From Lacticaseibacillus yichunensis (GTDB lineage: Bacteria; Bacillota; Bacilli; Lactobacillales; Lactobacillaceae), in NCBI RefSeq assembly GCF_003946405.1, contig NZ_RHOG01000022.1, forward strand, positions 1 to 44,358: DNA of 44,358 nt, in the 5' to 3' direction. Under the pieces are notes generated by a model, which did not search any database, was not told the origin of the DNA, and was given only the letters and a program-made list of their open reading frames with translations. Shown here in pieces: positions 16,677 through 24,787 of the stretch; position 1 is the first letter of the stretch; every line of letters begins with the position of its first letter. Position numbers and translations under genes: made by a program.

Positions 16677-19600
16677 TGGACTTTTACTTTTTTGACCGAA
16701 GTTTTGGCTATCTCGGCACCGCCACCACTGACGATACGCCGGGTACTGTCAAATTCGGCAACGATCAAGACGTACAAAGCGTTGAAATATCCAAACGAGT
16801 GCTGACGGCGACACTTTTTTTTGATTCTAGCCAATCCGATGACGTCGCGACTATGGCCGCCGGTGGCAACTTCTTACTATACAAAGATAACGATGGCGAA
16901 AGCGTGTTTATGGAAATCACGCACACCGAGCGGAGCCCGAAAGAGGGTACTCAGACTATTCAAGCGGAAGACGCCGGTATCGACCTGATCGATGAGACCG
17001 TGGGCGCCTACGCTGCGGACGATGCCTACACCATTGACTTCTATCTGGACGAGTTTACTTCTGATTCGGGCTGGTCGATTGGGGCCAATGAGATTCCTAA
17101 CACTGCACTCAAGCTCACATTCGACACCGAAGATGAAACCGCTCTGGCACGTATCCTCGAAGTAGCCGAGGGATTTGGCGTTGAGCTGAGCTTCAGCTTT
17201 ACGTTTGTCGATGGCGTGCTAACGAAGTTCATCGACATTCACAAGAAACGGGGGTCAGATACTGATGCCGAGCTAATCCGCGATTTCAATGTTGATGATC
17301 TGATCACAACTACTGACATTACCGGACTCTTTACCAGTGTCAAAGCAAAGGCTGACACGCATGGCACTAACGATAAACCGATCACCTTGAAGGGCCACAC
17401 GTGGCAGTCGTCTGATGGCCGTTATGTCCTGGGGTCCGATGGTATCTTGCGAGACACTGAGGCTGTAAAGCTCTGGAGTCGTGGACTGTATACGCCCGGG
17501 TTGAGTGCCGACGCGCACCACCTCCAGCGCGTTAAGACATACACGACGGGGATTGAGTCGGACATTAGCTACTCTCAGTACCCAGAGGAGATTGAGAGCA
17601 AGTCCAAGGACATCACCGCGCAGAAAAAGAAAATCACCAGCGCGAACACGCAGATTGCTAACCAGCAGAAGTACATCGCTAACAAGAACATGTACATCTC
17701 GCAGTGCAACGCCCGCATCAAGACTTACCAAGCACGAATTACTCAGTACAACGCGGACATCGCCAAGCTGAAGACTGAGTCGCAGACAGCTACAGTGGTC
17801 AAGTCAATTGCCTCAAAGCAGAAGTCGATCACTAACAACAACCGGTACATCCCCAACCAGAAGACCTATATTGCCAACGCCAACACTGCCATCAAGGGCT
17901 ATAACAAGAAGATCGCCGAGTACAAGGCGGACATCGTAAAGTACAACAAGCAGATTTCCACTGACAACGCGGATATCGCTTCGATGAACGCAGGGTCTGC
18001 TAAGCTACTGAGCAAGGTGCAAAGTAAGTTGCTTAACTTGGCACTGGCTGACCTCAAGGCGCACAATACGCCAGCCGTCTCATATGAGATTGAGGGCGCT
18101 GTGCTGCCTGATGGTGTACGCGTAGGCGATCGGGTGCACTTAGCCGACCCCGAAGAAGGCCAGTACATCGAGACACGGCTTCTAACGCTGACGCATTCTT
18201 ATTCGATGGGCACGGTTGACGCGACATTTGGCGAGTTTGTGAAGGAACAGTCGGGTATCAGTCCTGAGCTGCAGGCCATTGCGGACACACTGCGAGCGAC
18301 TATCAAGCAGACGTATACGTGGATCCGCTACGCCGATGATGACCAGGGCACTGGCATCAGTCCACTGGCGGCGGGCAAAGCGTACATCGCGATGAAGCCG
18401 AACCAAACGGACGCGGTGCCGAGCGACGATCCCGCCGACTATGTGGGACTGTGGCAAAAGGTCACTGGCGACCCCGGTAAGGACGGCGGGCAGGGGACAC
18501 CTGGGACGCCGGGGGCTGACGGTAAGACGTCGTACATTCACACAGCCTGGGCGGATAGCGTGGACGGCACGGCCAACTTCTCGACCAGCGAAGCTGGTAA
18601 TCGTCTTTACATTGGCACCGTGACAGACTTCACGGAGGCTGACCCGACAGACCCGACCGCCTACACTTGGCAGTACGTCAAGGGTGAAGTCGGACACACT
18701 GGCGCAGATGGCCAAGACGGGAAGGATGGGCTGACCAGTTACTTACACACCGCGTACGCACAGAATTCGACCGGCACGCTGGGGTTCTCCACTACCAGCG
18801 CCACTGGTGCGACATATATTGGTGTTTACTCCGACCAGACAGCGGCCGATAGTACGGTTGCCAGCAAGTACACCTGGATGCAGGCGCAGGGGCCAGCAGG
18901 CAAGGACATCACTAGTTTTGCCAAAGGTACCGCCCTTCCGTCTACAGTTGGTCCTGCAAACAGTCAATTTTGGCTCACAAATGCAGACGGCCAAGCTACG
19001 GCGGTCTATGTCAGCAATGGTACTTCCTGGGTAGCAACGCCGATAACAGCTTCTATGATTGTCGCCGCCACTTTTAAGGGCATGAATTTTGAGGGGGTCA
19101 CGTTCACTGGCTCGAGCTTTTCCACCAGCAATTCTTATAAGGCGGATGGATCGGACACTTTCACGAGCGGAGCTACGATCACCAATACCCAGACCCTAGA
19201 CAGCCACGGCTACAAGTCCTTGACTAAGGGCGCCATCATGGGGAGCACCGTTGCGGGCAGCTACACTGGGACCACGACCATTGATAACGCCGGACGCCTC
19301 ATTGCAAGATCTGACTTCTCCAGCGGTGACTGGTCTGAGATGCGCGTGGACCCTGTCAATTCCTCATTCACCGCCACCAACAGTTTTGGCCAGCTCGGTC
19401 AGCTGGGTGCCTGGGATCTACAAGCCCTCAACGATTCTGGCAAATTGCTATGGCAGGGCGGTATGTGGATGCTGGAGACTCAATCTATTACACCTTCCAA
19501 GCCGCTTAGCGACTGTCTCAACGGCTGGATCATCCTATGGTCTCGCTACACCAATGGAGCAACAAGTGACGCGCAGTTCGTGGCGTCGTTTGTGCCCAAG

Positions 19601-19774
19601 TACTACGCACAAATGTACTCGGGCAAAGGGATGAACTTCCCACTATCCACATTCTCAACGAATAAAACGGTCACAAAGATGTTGCTGATCACCGACACGA
19701 AAATCACCGGACACGCGACAAACGGGGTTGATCCACAAAACGAGTTTGCGCTGCGTGCGGTGCTGGCAAACTAG
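16676..19774 (+). CDS. Tail-associated baseplate protein (Tal/prophage endopeptidase tail type) with receptor-binding modules
   Basis: A 1032-residue protein. Residues 1 to about 300 look like the hub domain of gp27/Tal proteins. Residues about 305-445 form a long Asn/Lys/Ile-rich coiled coil made of two related halves. The hub-like part resumes (EGAVLPDGVRVGDRVHL, ATFGEFVKEQSG). From about residue 600 there are collagen-like Gly-X-Y stretches (GDPGKDGGQGTPGTPG, GHTGADGQDGKDG) alternating with two copies of an 80-residue module (TSYIHTAWADS / TSYLHTAYAQN ... YIG ... YTW). The C-terminal third resembles a host-recognition tip. It starts at ATG 16676, overlapping the Dit stop by one base. No catalytic peptidase motif is evident to me. 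Confidence 0.82.
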   Translation: MDFYFFDRSFGYLGTATTDDTPGTVKFGNDQDVQSVEISKRVLTATLFFDSSQSDDVATMAAGGNFLLYKDNDGESVFMEITHTERSPKEGTQTIQAEDAGIDLIDETVGAYAADDAYTIDFYLDEFTSDSGWSIGANEIPNTALKLTFDTEDETALARILEVAEGFGVELSFSFTFVDGVLTKFIDIHKKRGSDTDAELIRDFNVDDLITTTDITGLFTSVKAKADTHGTNDKPITLKGHTWQSSDGRYVLGSDGILRDTEAVKLWSRGLYTPGLSADAHHLQRVKTYTTGIESDISYSQYPEEIESKSKDITAQKKKITSANTQIANQQKYIANKNMYISQCNARIKTYQARITQYNADIAKLKTESQTATVVKSIASKQKSITNNNRYIPNQKTYIANANTAIKGYNKKIAEYKADIVKYNKQISTDNADIASMNAGSAKLLSKVQSKLLNLALADLKAHNTPAVSYEIEGAVLPDGVRVGDRVHLADPEEGQYIETRLLTLTHSYSMGTVDATFGEFVKEQSGISPELQAIADTLRATIKQTYTWIRYADDDQGTGISPLAAGKAYIAMKPNQTDAVPSDDPADYVGLWQKVTGDPGKDGGQGTPGTPGADGKTSYIHTAWADSVDGTANFSTSEAGNRLYIGTVTDFTEADPTDPTAYTWQYVKGEVGHTGADGQDGKDGLTSYLHTAYAQNSTGTLGFSTTSATGATYIGVYSDQTAADSTVASKYTWMQAQGPAGKDITSFAKGTALPSTVGPANSQFWLTNADGQATAVYVSNGTSWVATPITASMIVAATFKGMNFEGVTFTGSSFSTSNSYKADGSDTFTSGATITNTQTLDSHGYKSLTKGAIMGSTVAGSYTGTTTIDNAGRLIARSDFSSGDWSEMRVDPVNSSFTATNSFGQLGQLGAWDLQALNDSGKLLWQGGMWMLETQSITPSKPLSDCLNGWIILWSRYTNGATSDAQFVASFVPKYYAQMYSGKGMNFPLSTFSTNKTVTKMLLITDTKITGHATNGVDPQNEFALRAVLAN

Positions 19775-19785
19775 GAGGCGAAGCT

Positions 19786-20040
19786 ATGCAAGTTAGATTG
19801 GACACGGACGCAGAGGGCTATATCAACGGCTGGACGGGCGCGGAGTTTGCCGATGAGGGAGACACGATTGTCGAGGTTGATACGGACGCCATCGTCATCG
19901 GCGCAACAAAGCTGGTCGATGGGACGCTGAAGATAGATGAGGCAAAGCAAGCTGAGCTATACGCGCCAAAGCCGACTACTGAGCAGCAATTGATTGCCTC
20001 ATTAAGTTTGCGTCTAGCGCAATTGGAGGCGAAGTCATGA
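19786..20040 (+). CDS. Small tail-associated protein (DUF2977-like)
   Basis: An 84-residue acidic protein starting MQVRLDTDAEGYINGW and ending in a short coiled coil (EQQLIASLSLRLAQLEAKS). It lies 11 bases after the Tal gene with an AGGAGG ribosome site and overlaps the XkdX gene by four bases (ATGA). Small proteins of the DUF2977 type occupy this place in phages of lactobacilli and streptococci; the assignment is by resemblance and position. Function unknown; association with the tail tip is likely. Confidence 0.6.
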   Translation: MQVRLDTDAEGYINGWTGAEFADEGDTIVEVDTDAIVIGATKLVDGTLKIDEAKQAELYAPKPTTEQQLIASLSLRLAQLEAKS

Positions 20041-20171
20041 GCAACTATGACCAGTGTGTACTATTTAACAGCTGGGGGATTGACCTAGCGCCATACGTGC
20101 CAGCGATGATAACGGCTGATGAGTACAAGCAGATAACCGGTAATGACTACGCCGCTGGGGCAAACGCCTAG
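20037..20171 (+). CDS. XkdX family protein
   Basis: A 44-residue protein. The ending YVPAMITADEYKQITGNDY carries the XkdX signature (Y-V, then ITxxEYxxITGxDY). It starts at ATG 20037 within the overlapping ATGA of the preceding gene, so it is coupled to it, and stops at TAG 20169-20171. XkdX proteins are found next to the baseplate genes of many Gram-positive siphophages and PBSX-like elements. Their function is not known. Confidence 0.85.
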   Translation: MSNYDQCVLFNSWGIDLAPYVPAMITADEYKQITGNDYAAGANA

Positions 20172-20199
20172 CGGTATTTTTGTGGAAGGAAGTGAGAAA

Positions 20200-20493
20200 G
20201 TGACATTTTTGGGATACACGATTGGTGACTGGGCGGAGTTCATATCAGTCATCGGGGTGGGTGTGAGCGCAGGCAGTTGGCTGTTCAAAAAGATTGCCTT
20301 AGACCCATTGCGTTCTGATATTCAAGTGCTTTCAGAGACGATTAATCGTCAGCTCAAGCTGCACGAACAGTCACTGGCAGATTTGGGACAACATCTGAGG
20401 ACACACGATGACGAGCTCGGTAGCCATTCGGTTAGAATCACTCGATTAGAAGACCATGTAGGCATTAAAGGAGAAGATAACCATGAAGATTAA
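20200..20493 (+). CDS. Phage membrane protein with coiled-coil tail, before holin
   Basis: A 97-residue protein with an N-terminal hydrophobic segment (IGDWAEFISVIGVGVSAGSW) followed by a helical, heptad-like region (LSETINRQLKLHEQSLADL). GTG 20200 is chosen because AAGGAAG lies 10-12 bases upstream; GTG 20182 is an in-frame alternative. Its 3' end overlaps the holin start by 11 bases. One membrane helix plus coiled coil in the lysis cassette suggests a holin-associated or haemolysin XhlA-like accessory, but the topology differs from XhlA and I do not name it. Confidence 0.7.
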   Translation: MTFLGYTIGDWAEFISVIGVGVSAGSWLFKKIALDPLRSDIQVLSETINRQLKLHEQSLADLGQHLRTHDDELGSHSVRITRLEDHVGIKGEDNHED

Positions 20494-20764
20494 TTGGAAA
20501 GTACGAGTATTGAGCGTCAAATTCTGGCTGGCCCTAGTGCCGGCTATTTTATTGCTTGCGCAAGCTGTGGCTGCGCCTTTTGGATACAAGTGGGACTTCG
20601 CCAATCTTGGTACACAGCTGACTGGCATCGTCAACGCTGTATTCGCGGTGCTGTCAATTCTTGGGGTTGTGACTGATCCGACGACCGCGGGCGTGTCCGA
20701 CAGCTCTCAGGCTTTGACCTACACCACACCAAAGAAGGGGGACGGTAGCAATGGTCAAGTATGA
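20483..20764 (+). CDS. Holin, phi LC3 family
   Basis: A 93-residue protein starting [20 protein letters not shown]. It has two membrane segments (about residues 13-32 and 44-63) and the family-typical ending [18 protein letters not shown] followed by a polar Lys/Gly tail. Holins of this family permeabilise the membrane at the end of the lytic cycle so the endolysin can reach the wall. An AAAGGAG ribosome site precedes the ATG. The gene overlaps its upstream neighbour by 11 bases and the endolysin by 14 bases. Confidence 0.93.
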   Translation: MKINWKVRVLSVKFWLALVPAILLLAQAVAAPFGYKWDFANLGTQLTGIVNAVFAVLSILGVVTDPTTAGVSDSSQALTYTTPKKGDGSNGQV

Positions 20765-21554
20765 CAGTACCTATGCGCTGGCGACTAACGCTGGCAGCTC
20801 GGCGAAGGCGGCCACGCAGTATATCATCCTGCATGACACTGGCAACGCCAACAACACCGGCACCAACAGCGCCGTGAACGAGGCCGTCTACATGAAGTCC
20901 CACTGGCAGTATGCCTATACACACGCCATTGCTGGGTGGGACCGTGTTTATCTGATCGGCGAGCCTGGTTACGTAGCATATGGGGCTGGAAGTCCGGCAA
21001 ACGAACAAAGCCCGTTTCAGATCGAGCTTGCCCGCTACGCTGATCACGATAAGGCCATCGCGGCCTATCAGAACTGGATCGCGGCGGCCGTCTACTACGC
21101 AGACAAGTACGGCATCCCACGGACACTTGACGGCTCAGGTAACGGCATCAAGTCGCACAAGTGGGTGAGTGACAATCTTTGGGGTGACCACCAAGACCCA
21201 TACGCTTACCTAACCAGCATTGGCATCAGCAAGACGCAGCTCGCGGCTGACTTAAAGGCGGGCAAGGCCGCCAGTAAAACTGCCGCGCCAAAGTTCGACA
21301 TGAAGGACTATTGGACAGTGGCGGAGCTGGAAGCGCGCAACTCAGGGCTGGCGGAGATCATCGCAAAAAACGTCTACGCATACACGGACTACACTTTCGC
21401 GAAGAAGATCGGACGACTGCCAAAGGGCACACGACTGTATGCGACAGCGGTGTCGAAGACAAAGCTCGGCTATCCGTATCTCAAGACGACGGTCGGCTGT
21501 ATCAGCGGCAACAAGAACGTCGTGAAGCTGATTGCGGCGGAAAAGAAGAAGTGA
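20751..21554 (+). CDS. Endolysin, N-acetylmuramoyl-L-alanine amidase
   Basis: A 267-residue endolysin. The N-terminal domain (about 1-165) is an Amidase_2 fold, with YIILHDTGN (His28, likely metal ligand), YAYTHAIAG (His58) and the [20 protein letters not shown] segment near residues 135-154. A linker rich in Ala/Lys (about 175-185) leads to a C-terminal wall-binding domain of about 80 residues containing [15 protein letters not shown] and [13 protein letters not shown]3-like in composition. No signal peptide is present, consistent with export through the holin. A G-rich ribosome site (GGGGGAC) precedes the ATG, and a terminator follows the stop. Confidence 0.93.
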   Translation: MVKYDSTYALATNAGSSAKAATQYIILHDTGNANNTGTNSAVNEAVYMKSHWQYAYTHAIAGWDRVYLIGEPGYVAYGAGSPANEQSPFQIELARYADHDKAIAAYQNWIAAAVYYADKYGIPRTLDGSGNGIKSHKWVSDNLWGDHQDPYAYLTSIGISKTQLAADLKAGKAASKTAAPKFDMKDYWTVAELEARNSGLAEIIAKNVYAYTDYTFAKKIGRLPKGTRLYATAVSKTKLGYPYLKTTVGCISGNKNVVKLIAAEKKK

Positions 21555-21560
21555 CCCACG

Positions 21561-21592
21561 GCCTCACCCTTTGCGGGGTGGGGCTTATTTTT
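21561..21592 (+). terminator. Terminator after the lysis cassette
   Basis: A 9-bp stem with arms GCCTCACCC (21561-21569) and GGGTGGGGC (21576-21584), including one G-T pair, is followed by TTATTTTT. It ends the prophage late operon. Confidence 0.85.
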
Positions 21593-21779
21593 GTGCGACG
21601 AGCTACAGAAACTCATCGACCAGCGGAGAAGTGAGCTGTAAATTTAGCTTGGAACGTTATATTATTGCCCATATCGTGCCCTCATTTATTTACAATTGGG
21701 TTCAATTTAGAACAGTGACAAGTTTTGAAATGCCGGGAAATGGCCTTTTTGATAGATAACAATACCTAAATTTAGTCCA

Positions 21780-21907
21780 GGGTCGTATCCATGGAAATGG
21801 ACGGCTCGGTCGGGTAAGTGCCACATCGCTGGGTTAGATTCCGCGGCCGAGATTGGGTGCGAGGCAAGCCATTGAAAAACCGGAATGATCGTTGTTCCGG
21901 TTTTTTT
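21780..21907 (+). ncRNA. Candidate structured small RNA with terminator
   Basis: No reading frame of note is present, but several hairpins occur in series. TCCAT-GGAA-ATGGA lies at 21788-21801. An 8-bp stem pairs CTCGGTCG (21805-21812) with CGGCCGAG (21844-21851, one G-U pair). A 10-bp hairpin ending in seven or more T residues lies at 21876-21907. This looks like an independent small RNA or the 3' part of one, perhaps the host gene used as attachment site. It does not match tmRNA, RNase P RNA, SRP RNA or tRNA as far as I can see. Confidence 0.4.
21876..21907 (+). terminator. Rho-independent terminator
   Basis: Arms AAAACCGGAA (21876-21885) and TTCCGGTTTT (21895-21904) with a 9-base loop, followed by further T residues. 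No protein gene ends just upstream, which supports a noncoding transcript there. Confidence 0.8.
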
Positions 21908-22181
21908 ACTACGCCCGAAGATAGATGGGTGTCAAGCTTTTGGAAAAGCAAGTGGTGAGCGCGGACATTTATGAACACGGGCTAGAATGATGGAAAACTA
22001 AGCAACCTGTTTTCACGTCTTCTGCAGCTGAAGGGCGCTGTCGTTTTTCGATGTGAATGGGAGAAGTCGGTTCTCCGAACTCAGCAATAAGCAATCATGA
22101 ATAAAGTGCTACCCGCATTTTTTCCCGTTTTACAATGGGCTTCAACCCGAATGTCGGGTGGACCTGCGCACCCTTTTGAAA

Positions 22182-22190
22182 TGCTATAAT
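22182..22190 (+). promoter_or_regulatory. Extended -10 promoter of the YueI/DUF2785 operon
   Basis: TGCTATAAT is a consensus extended -10 element (TGn plus TATAAT). No good -35 element lies 16-18 bases upstream, as is usual for this class. The first in-frame ATG of the gene overlaps this box, so the true start must be further downstream. Confidence 0.65.
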
Positions 22191-22215
22191 GGAACGCGAA
22201 AGGCAGGTGGGCACG

Positions 22216-22596
22216 GTGGCAGAAGATCTGAATGAGTTTATCAAGGCGAAGGCATTGGGCCTGTCGACGATCAAGCCAGATGAAAAACGCGAATTCCTTG
22301 GCAATTTTCGCGAGCGGGTGGCGATGGCGGTCACCATCGGCCAGCTGCACGATCCCCGCATTTTTGACCTGCTCGACGAGGTGCTTACGCGGTATCCGCA
22401 ATACCGCATCTATCTTAATGGCCTGATGAACCAGGCCCTGATCACCCAATATATGCAACAAGCGCTGGCGCATGATTATCCGTTCACCATCATGGCCCAG
22501 CCGGGGATGCGGGTGAAAAAGACGCCGCTGGTCAACGATTTTGGCTGGGTCCTTGCCCATCCGACCGAAAAGATCAGCCGGCCGATCTTGCTATGA
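22216..22596 (+). CDS. YueI family protein (DUF1694), first copy
   Basis: A 126-residue soluble protein. FLGNFRERVAMAVTIGQL near the N-terminus and the central LTRYPQYRIYLNGLMN are the segments I recognise from the YueI/DUF1694 family, small cytoplasmic proteins of Firmicutes with no established function. GTG 22216 is chosen because an AGGCAGG-like ribosome site lies upstream and the ATG at 22189 overlaps the -10 box. The next gene starts 15 bases later, so they form an operon. A second family member lies at 27773-28225 on the other strand. Confidence 0.8.
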   Translation: MAEDLNEFIKAKALGLSTIKPDEKREFLGNFRERVAMAVTIGQLHDPRIFDLLDEVLTRYPQYRIYLNGLMNQALITQYMQQALAHDYPFTIMAQPGMRVKKTPLVNDFGWVLAHPTEKISRPILL

Positions 22597-22611
22597 CAGA
22601 AGGAGGCTCTT

Positions 22612-23589
22612 ATGGCAACTGAACAAGAGGCCGTGCAAACGGTCAAAGACGCGATGCAGACGCTTCGACAACAATTGCTCGATGGCAAGGTCTTCAAACA
22701 CCTGCCAGATGCGCTGGGGGAGATCTACAACGCCCGGCCGTCTTTCCAGGAGACGCCGTTCACCACGCCGGATGATGATATGCGCGCGCTTGCGCGAATT
22801 TCGTCGATCAGCAAGCGCATCAAGGGAAGCAACGATCCCAAGATCAGCGATGAAGAGTTAAGTTTTCTGATGGATCACCTGGCGAGCCTCAGTCCTGCGG
22901 TGCGAGACAAAGGCGTCTTTTTCCTGATGGGCGATCTGTTTCAGGCGGATGCCTTCACTGTTGCCCAGATCGATTGGCTGGCCACGTATCTCCAACGACC
23001 CGATGTGCTGTTTGCACACATTCTCGAGCCGCAAAATGACGCGGTCTTTCTGCGCAGTTTTGCGGTGATGTTGCTGTCCGGCCTCGTGTATGCGGACAGC
23101 CGCTATCACGTGCTGTCGGCCGAAGCGCATGAGGCGCTCACGCTGAATTTTGCCACCTACATCATCCTCGAGCGCGATGGGCGCGGCTATGTCGATCCGC
23201 AGGGGTGGGCGCACGCGTACACACATATCGGCAACCTCGCCGATGAGCTGAGTCAGGTCAAGGTGCTGAGCCGCGGGCACAAGCTCTTCCTGATGGCCAC
23301 GGTGCTGGAAGGCTGGCAGCGCATGGATGATGCCCTGGTCTTCGGTGAGGATCAGCGCATCGCAGGCTACTTGACCAACTTGGCAGTGAAGCATCAGTTT
23401 TACGCGGAGTCGCTCGTGATGTGCTTAACGAGTTGGCAAAAACGTGTGACGACCATGCGGCCACGCGAATCGGAGGCGTTTTGGAACCGCTGGTACAACC
23501 GTTTGCGCTTGCTGGAGGCGCTGATCATCCGCTCTGACATGCCAAAGGGTGTCATTGACTATTTACAAAAAATAATCGACGTCTATTAA
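22612..23589 (+). CDS. DUF2785 family protein
   Basis: A 325-residue, largely helical protein. The stretch GRGYVDPQGWAHAYTHIGNL near residue 190, and the preceding VYADSRYHVLSAEAHEAL, are characteristic of DUF2785, a family of HEAT-like helical proteins without known activity. An AAGGAGG ribosome site precedes the ATG. It is the second gene of the unit begun by the YueI gene, and a terminator follows 28 bases after its stop. The shared promoter suggests a common, still unknown, task. Confidence 0.8.
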   Translation: MATEQEAVQTVKDAMQTLRQQLLDGKVFKHLPDALGEIYNARPSFQETPFTTPDDDMRALARISSISKRIKGSNDPKISDEELSFLMDHLASLSPAVRDKGVFFLMGDLFQADAFTVAQIDWLATYLQRPDVLFAHILEPQNDAVFLRSFAVMLLSGLVYADSRYHVLSAEAHEALTLNFATYIILERDGRGYVDPQGWAHAYTHIGNLADELSQVKVLSRGHKLFLMATVLEGWQRMDDALVFGEDQRIAGYLTNLAVKHQFYAESLVMCLTSWQKRVTTMRPRESEAFWNRWYNRLRLLEALIIRSDMPKGVIDYLQKIIDVY

Positions 23590-23617
23590 TTTCATCTGAC
23601 TACGTGAAAATTTCCGC

Positions 23618-23649
23618 AACCGCATCTGATTGATTGATGTGGTTTTTTA
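23618..23649 (+). terminator. Terminator after the DUF2785 gene
   Basis: Arms AACCGCATC (23618-23626) and GATGTGGTT (23636-23644), with one G-T pair, are followed by TTTTT. Confidence 0.8.
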
Positions 23650-23731
23650 TATTCTGTTATCTTTGCATCGGGACGCCAGCTTATAAATTTTTTTGTTTGC
23701 TTAGACTTCAATGATACGCGCCCGAAAAAAC

Positions 23732-23760
23732 TAGCCAAAACTCATACTCGTCAGTATAAT
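23732..23760 (+). promoter_or_regulatory. Promoter of the Rgg/PlcR-like regulator, with leader hairpin
   Basis: A perfect TATAAT (23755-23760) has a weak -35 element TAGCCA (23732-23737) 17 bases upstream. The leader of about 60 bases contains a 6-bp hairpin, GCCTGC (23790-23795) and GCAGGC (23801-23806), upstream of the AAGGGAG ribosome site. Confidence 0.6.
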
Positions 23761-23828
23761 ATTGTTATGGAAAAGAGCGTAGGGAACGCGCCTGCCTGAT
23801 GCAGGCAACAGCTAAGGGAGTGTAAGTC

Positions 23829-24704
23829 ATGCAACGAGAACAGGGACCACTGCGGATCTTGGGGGAAAGGGTCCGCTACTATCGCAAACTCAAAGGCCTC
23901 TCGCAAGCCGAGTTGGCCAAGGATATTTGCACCCAGGCGACCATCAGCCTGATCGAAAAGCGCAACAAGGTACCGAGTATGAACATCTTGATGCGCCTGA
24001 TCGGGCGGCTGGATATCACCATGGATGATATTGTCGTCGCTAATCACGACAGCATTCAGCAATCACTCAGCGACACTGACAAGGCATTGCGCCGCGGGGC
24101 TTATCCCCAAGCCGCCGAGTTTTTGGCCAAGGTCCGTTCGGAAAAACTCACCACGGAAGAGGACAAGCGCCGGTTCAACTATTACTCGGGGATGGTGGAG
24201 CTTTTTGCTCATAAAGCCCCAGACGAGGCAATCTATTACTTCGGCCGTGTGCTGACGCCGATGTTGGTCAAGGACCGCGATCTGCTCACCATCATGGCGA
24301 CGCTGGGCCTGGGACTCGCCTATGCCGAGAAAGGGACGCATGAACGCGCACGGGTCTATATCGACCAGGCGCTGGCCCTGCTTCATGATGCGCCATTTCC
24401 GGAAGGCCGCTATCTCGATGTTGTGATCACGATCTATTGGCACATCAGTCGCGTCTTTTTCGAATTAGAAGAGTACGCCGCCGTCTTGACCAATGTGAAA
24501 ACCGGCATCGACTTTGCCACGAAACACGACAGCCTTTTTCTACTTGATGAATTGTATGCGCTCCAGGCGCGGGCGTATGATGCCCTGGCCGACAAGCGCG
24601 CAGATGAAAATTATCAGATCGCGCTTGCACTTGCGCGGGTCAACCACTCGCCGCAGCTGTTAGCGGCGCTGGAGAATGAAACGAGCCAGCGCGAACTGGC
24701 GTGA
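23829..24704 (+). CDS. Helix-turn-helix regulator with TPR-like C-terminus (Rgg/PlcR/RNPP-like)
   Basis: A 291-residue protein. Residues about 10-65 form an XRE-type helix-turn-helix (LGERVRYYRKLKGLSQAELA, then ISLIEKR and VPSMNILMRLIGRLDI). The remaining 220 residues are helical pairs resembling TPR repeats (YYFGRVLTPM, GLGLAYAEKGTHERARVYID, LYALQARAYDALADKRADE). This is the architecture of peptide-responsive regulators of the RNPP group. No peptide pheromone gene is evident next to it: the gene stands alone between two strong terminators. It may respond to a peptide encoded elsewhere or to another ligand. Target genes are unknown. Confidence 0.82.
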   Translation: MQREQGPLRILGERVRYYRKLKGLSQAELAKDICTQATISLIEKRNKVPSMNILMRLIGRLDITMDDIVVANHDSIQQSLSDTDKALRRGAYPQAAEFLAKVRSEKLTTEEDKRRFNYYSGMVELFAHKAPDEAIYYFGRVLTPMLVKDRDLLTIMATLGLGLAYAEKGTHERARVYIDQALALLHDAPFPEGRYLDVVITIYWHISRVFFELEEYAAVLTNVKTGIDFATKHDSLFLLDELYALQARAYDALADKRADENYQIALALARVNHSPQLLAALENETSQRELA

Positions 24705-24711
24705 AAGACGA

Positions 24712-24763
24712 AAGATCGCCCCACCAGACAGTTGTTGATGTCTGGTGGGGCGATCTTTTTTGT
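24712..24763 (+). terminator. Strong bidirectional-type terminator
   Basis: A perfect 19-bp stem (24712-24730 with 24739-24757) and an 8-base loop, followed by a run of T. It ends the regulator gene. Confidence 0.92.
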
Positions 24764-24787
24764 GTGGCGGGCGAGACGCAGGCTGCG

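Larger units (their letters stand above)
21593..22215. other. Long noncoding stretch at the prophage/chromosome junction
   Basis: No convincing coding sequence is present for about 620 bases. The first 150 bases are AT-rich, like the distal end of a prophage. A structured RNA candidate with its own terminator occupies about 21780-21907. The last bases hold the promoter of the YueI gene. By gene order (late region, lysin, then chromosomal genes) the right attachment site should lie here. Without the left end of the prophage the core repeat cannot be identified. Confidence 0.5.

Noticed and set aside
21780-21907. tRNA or tmRNA 3' end at the expected attachment site
   Set aside because: A GGTTAGATTCC segment resembles a T-loop, but no paired T-stem, acceptor stem or CCA arrangement could be built around it.
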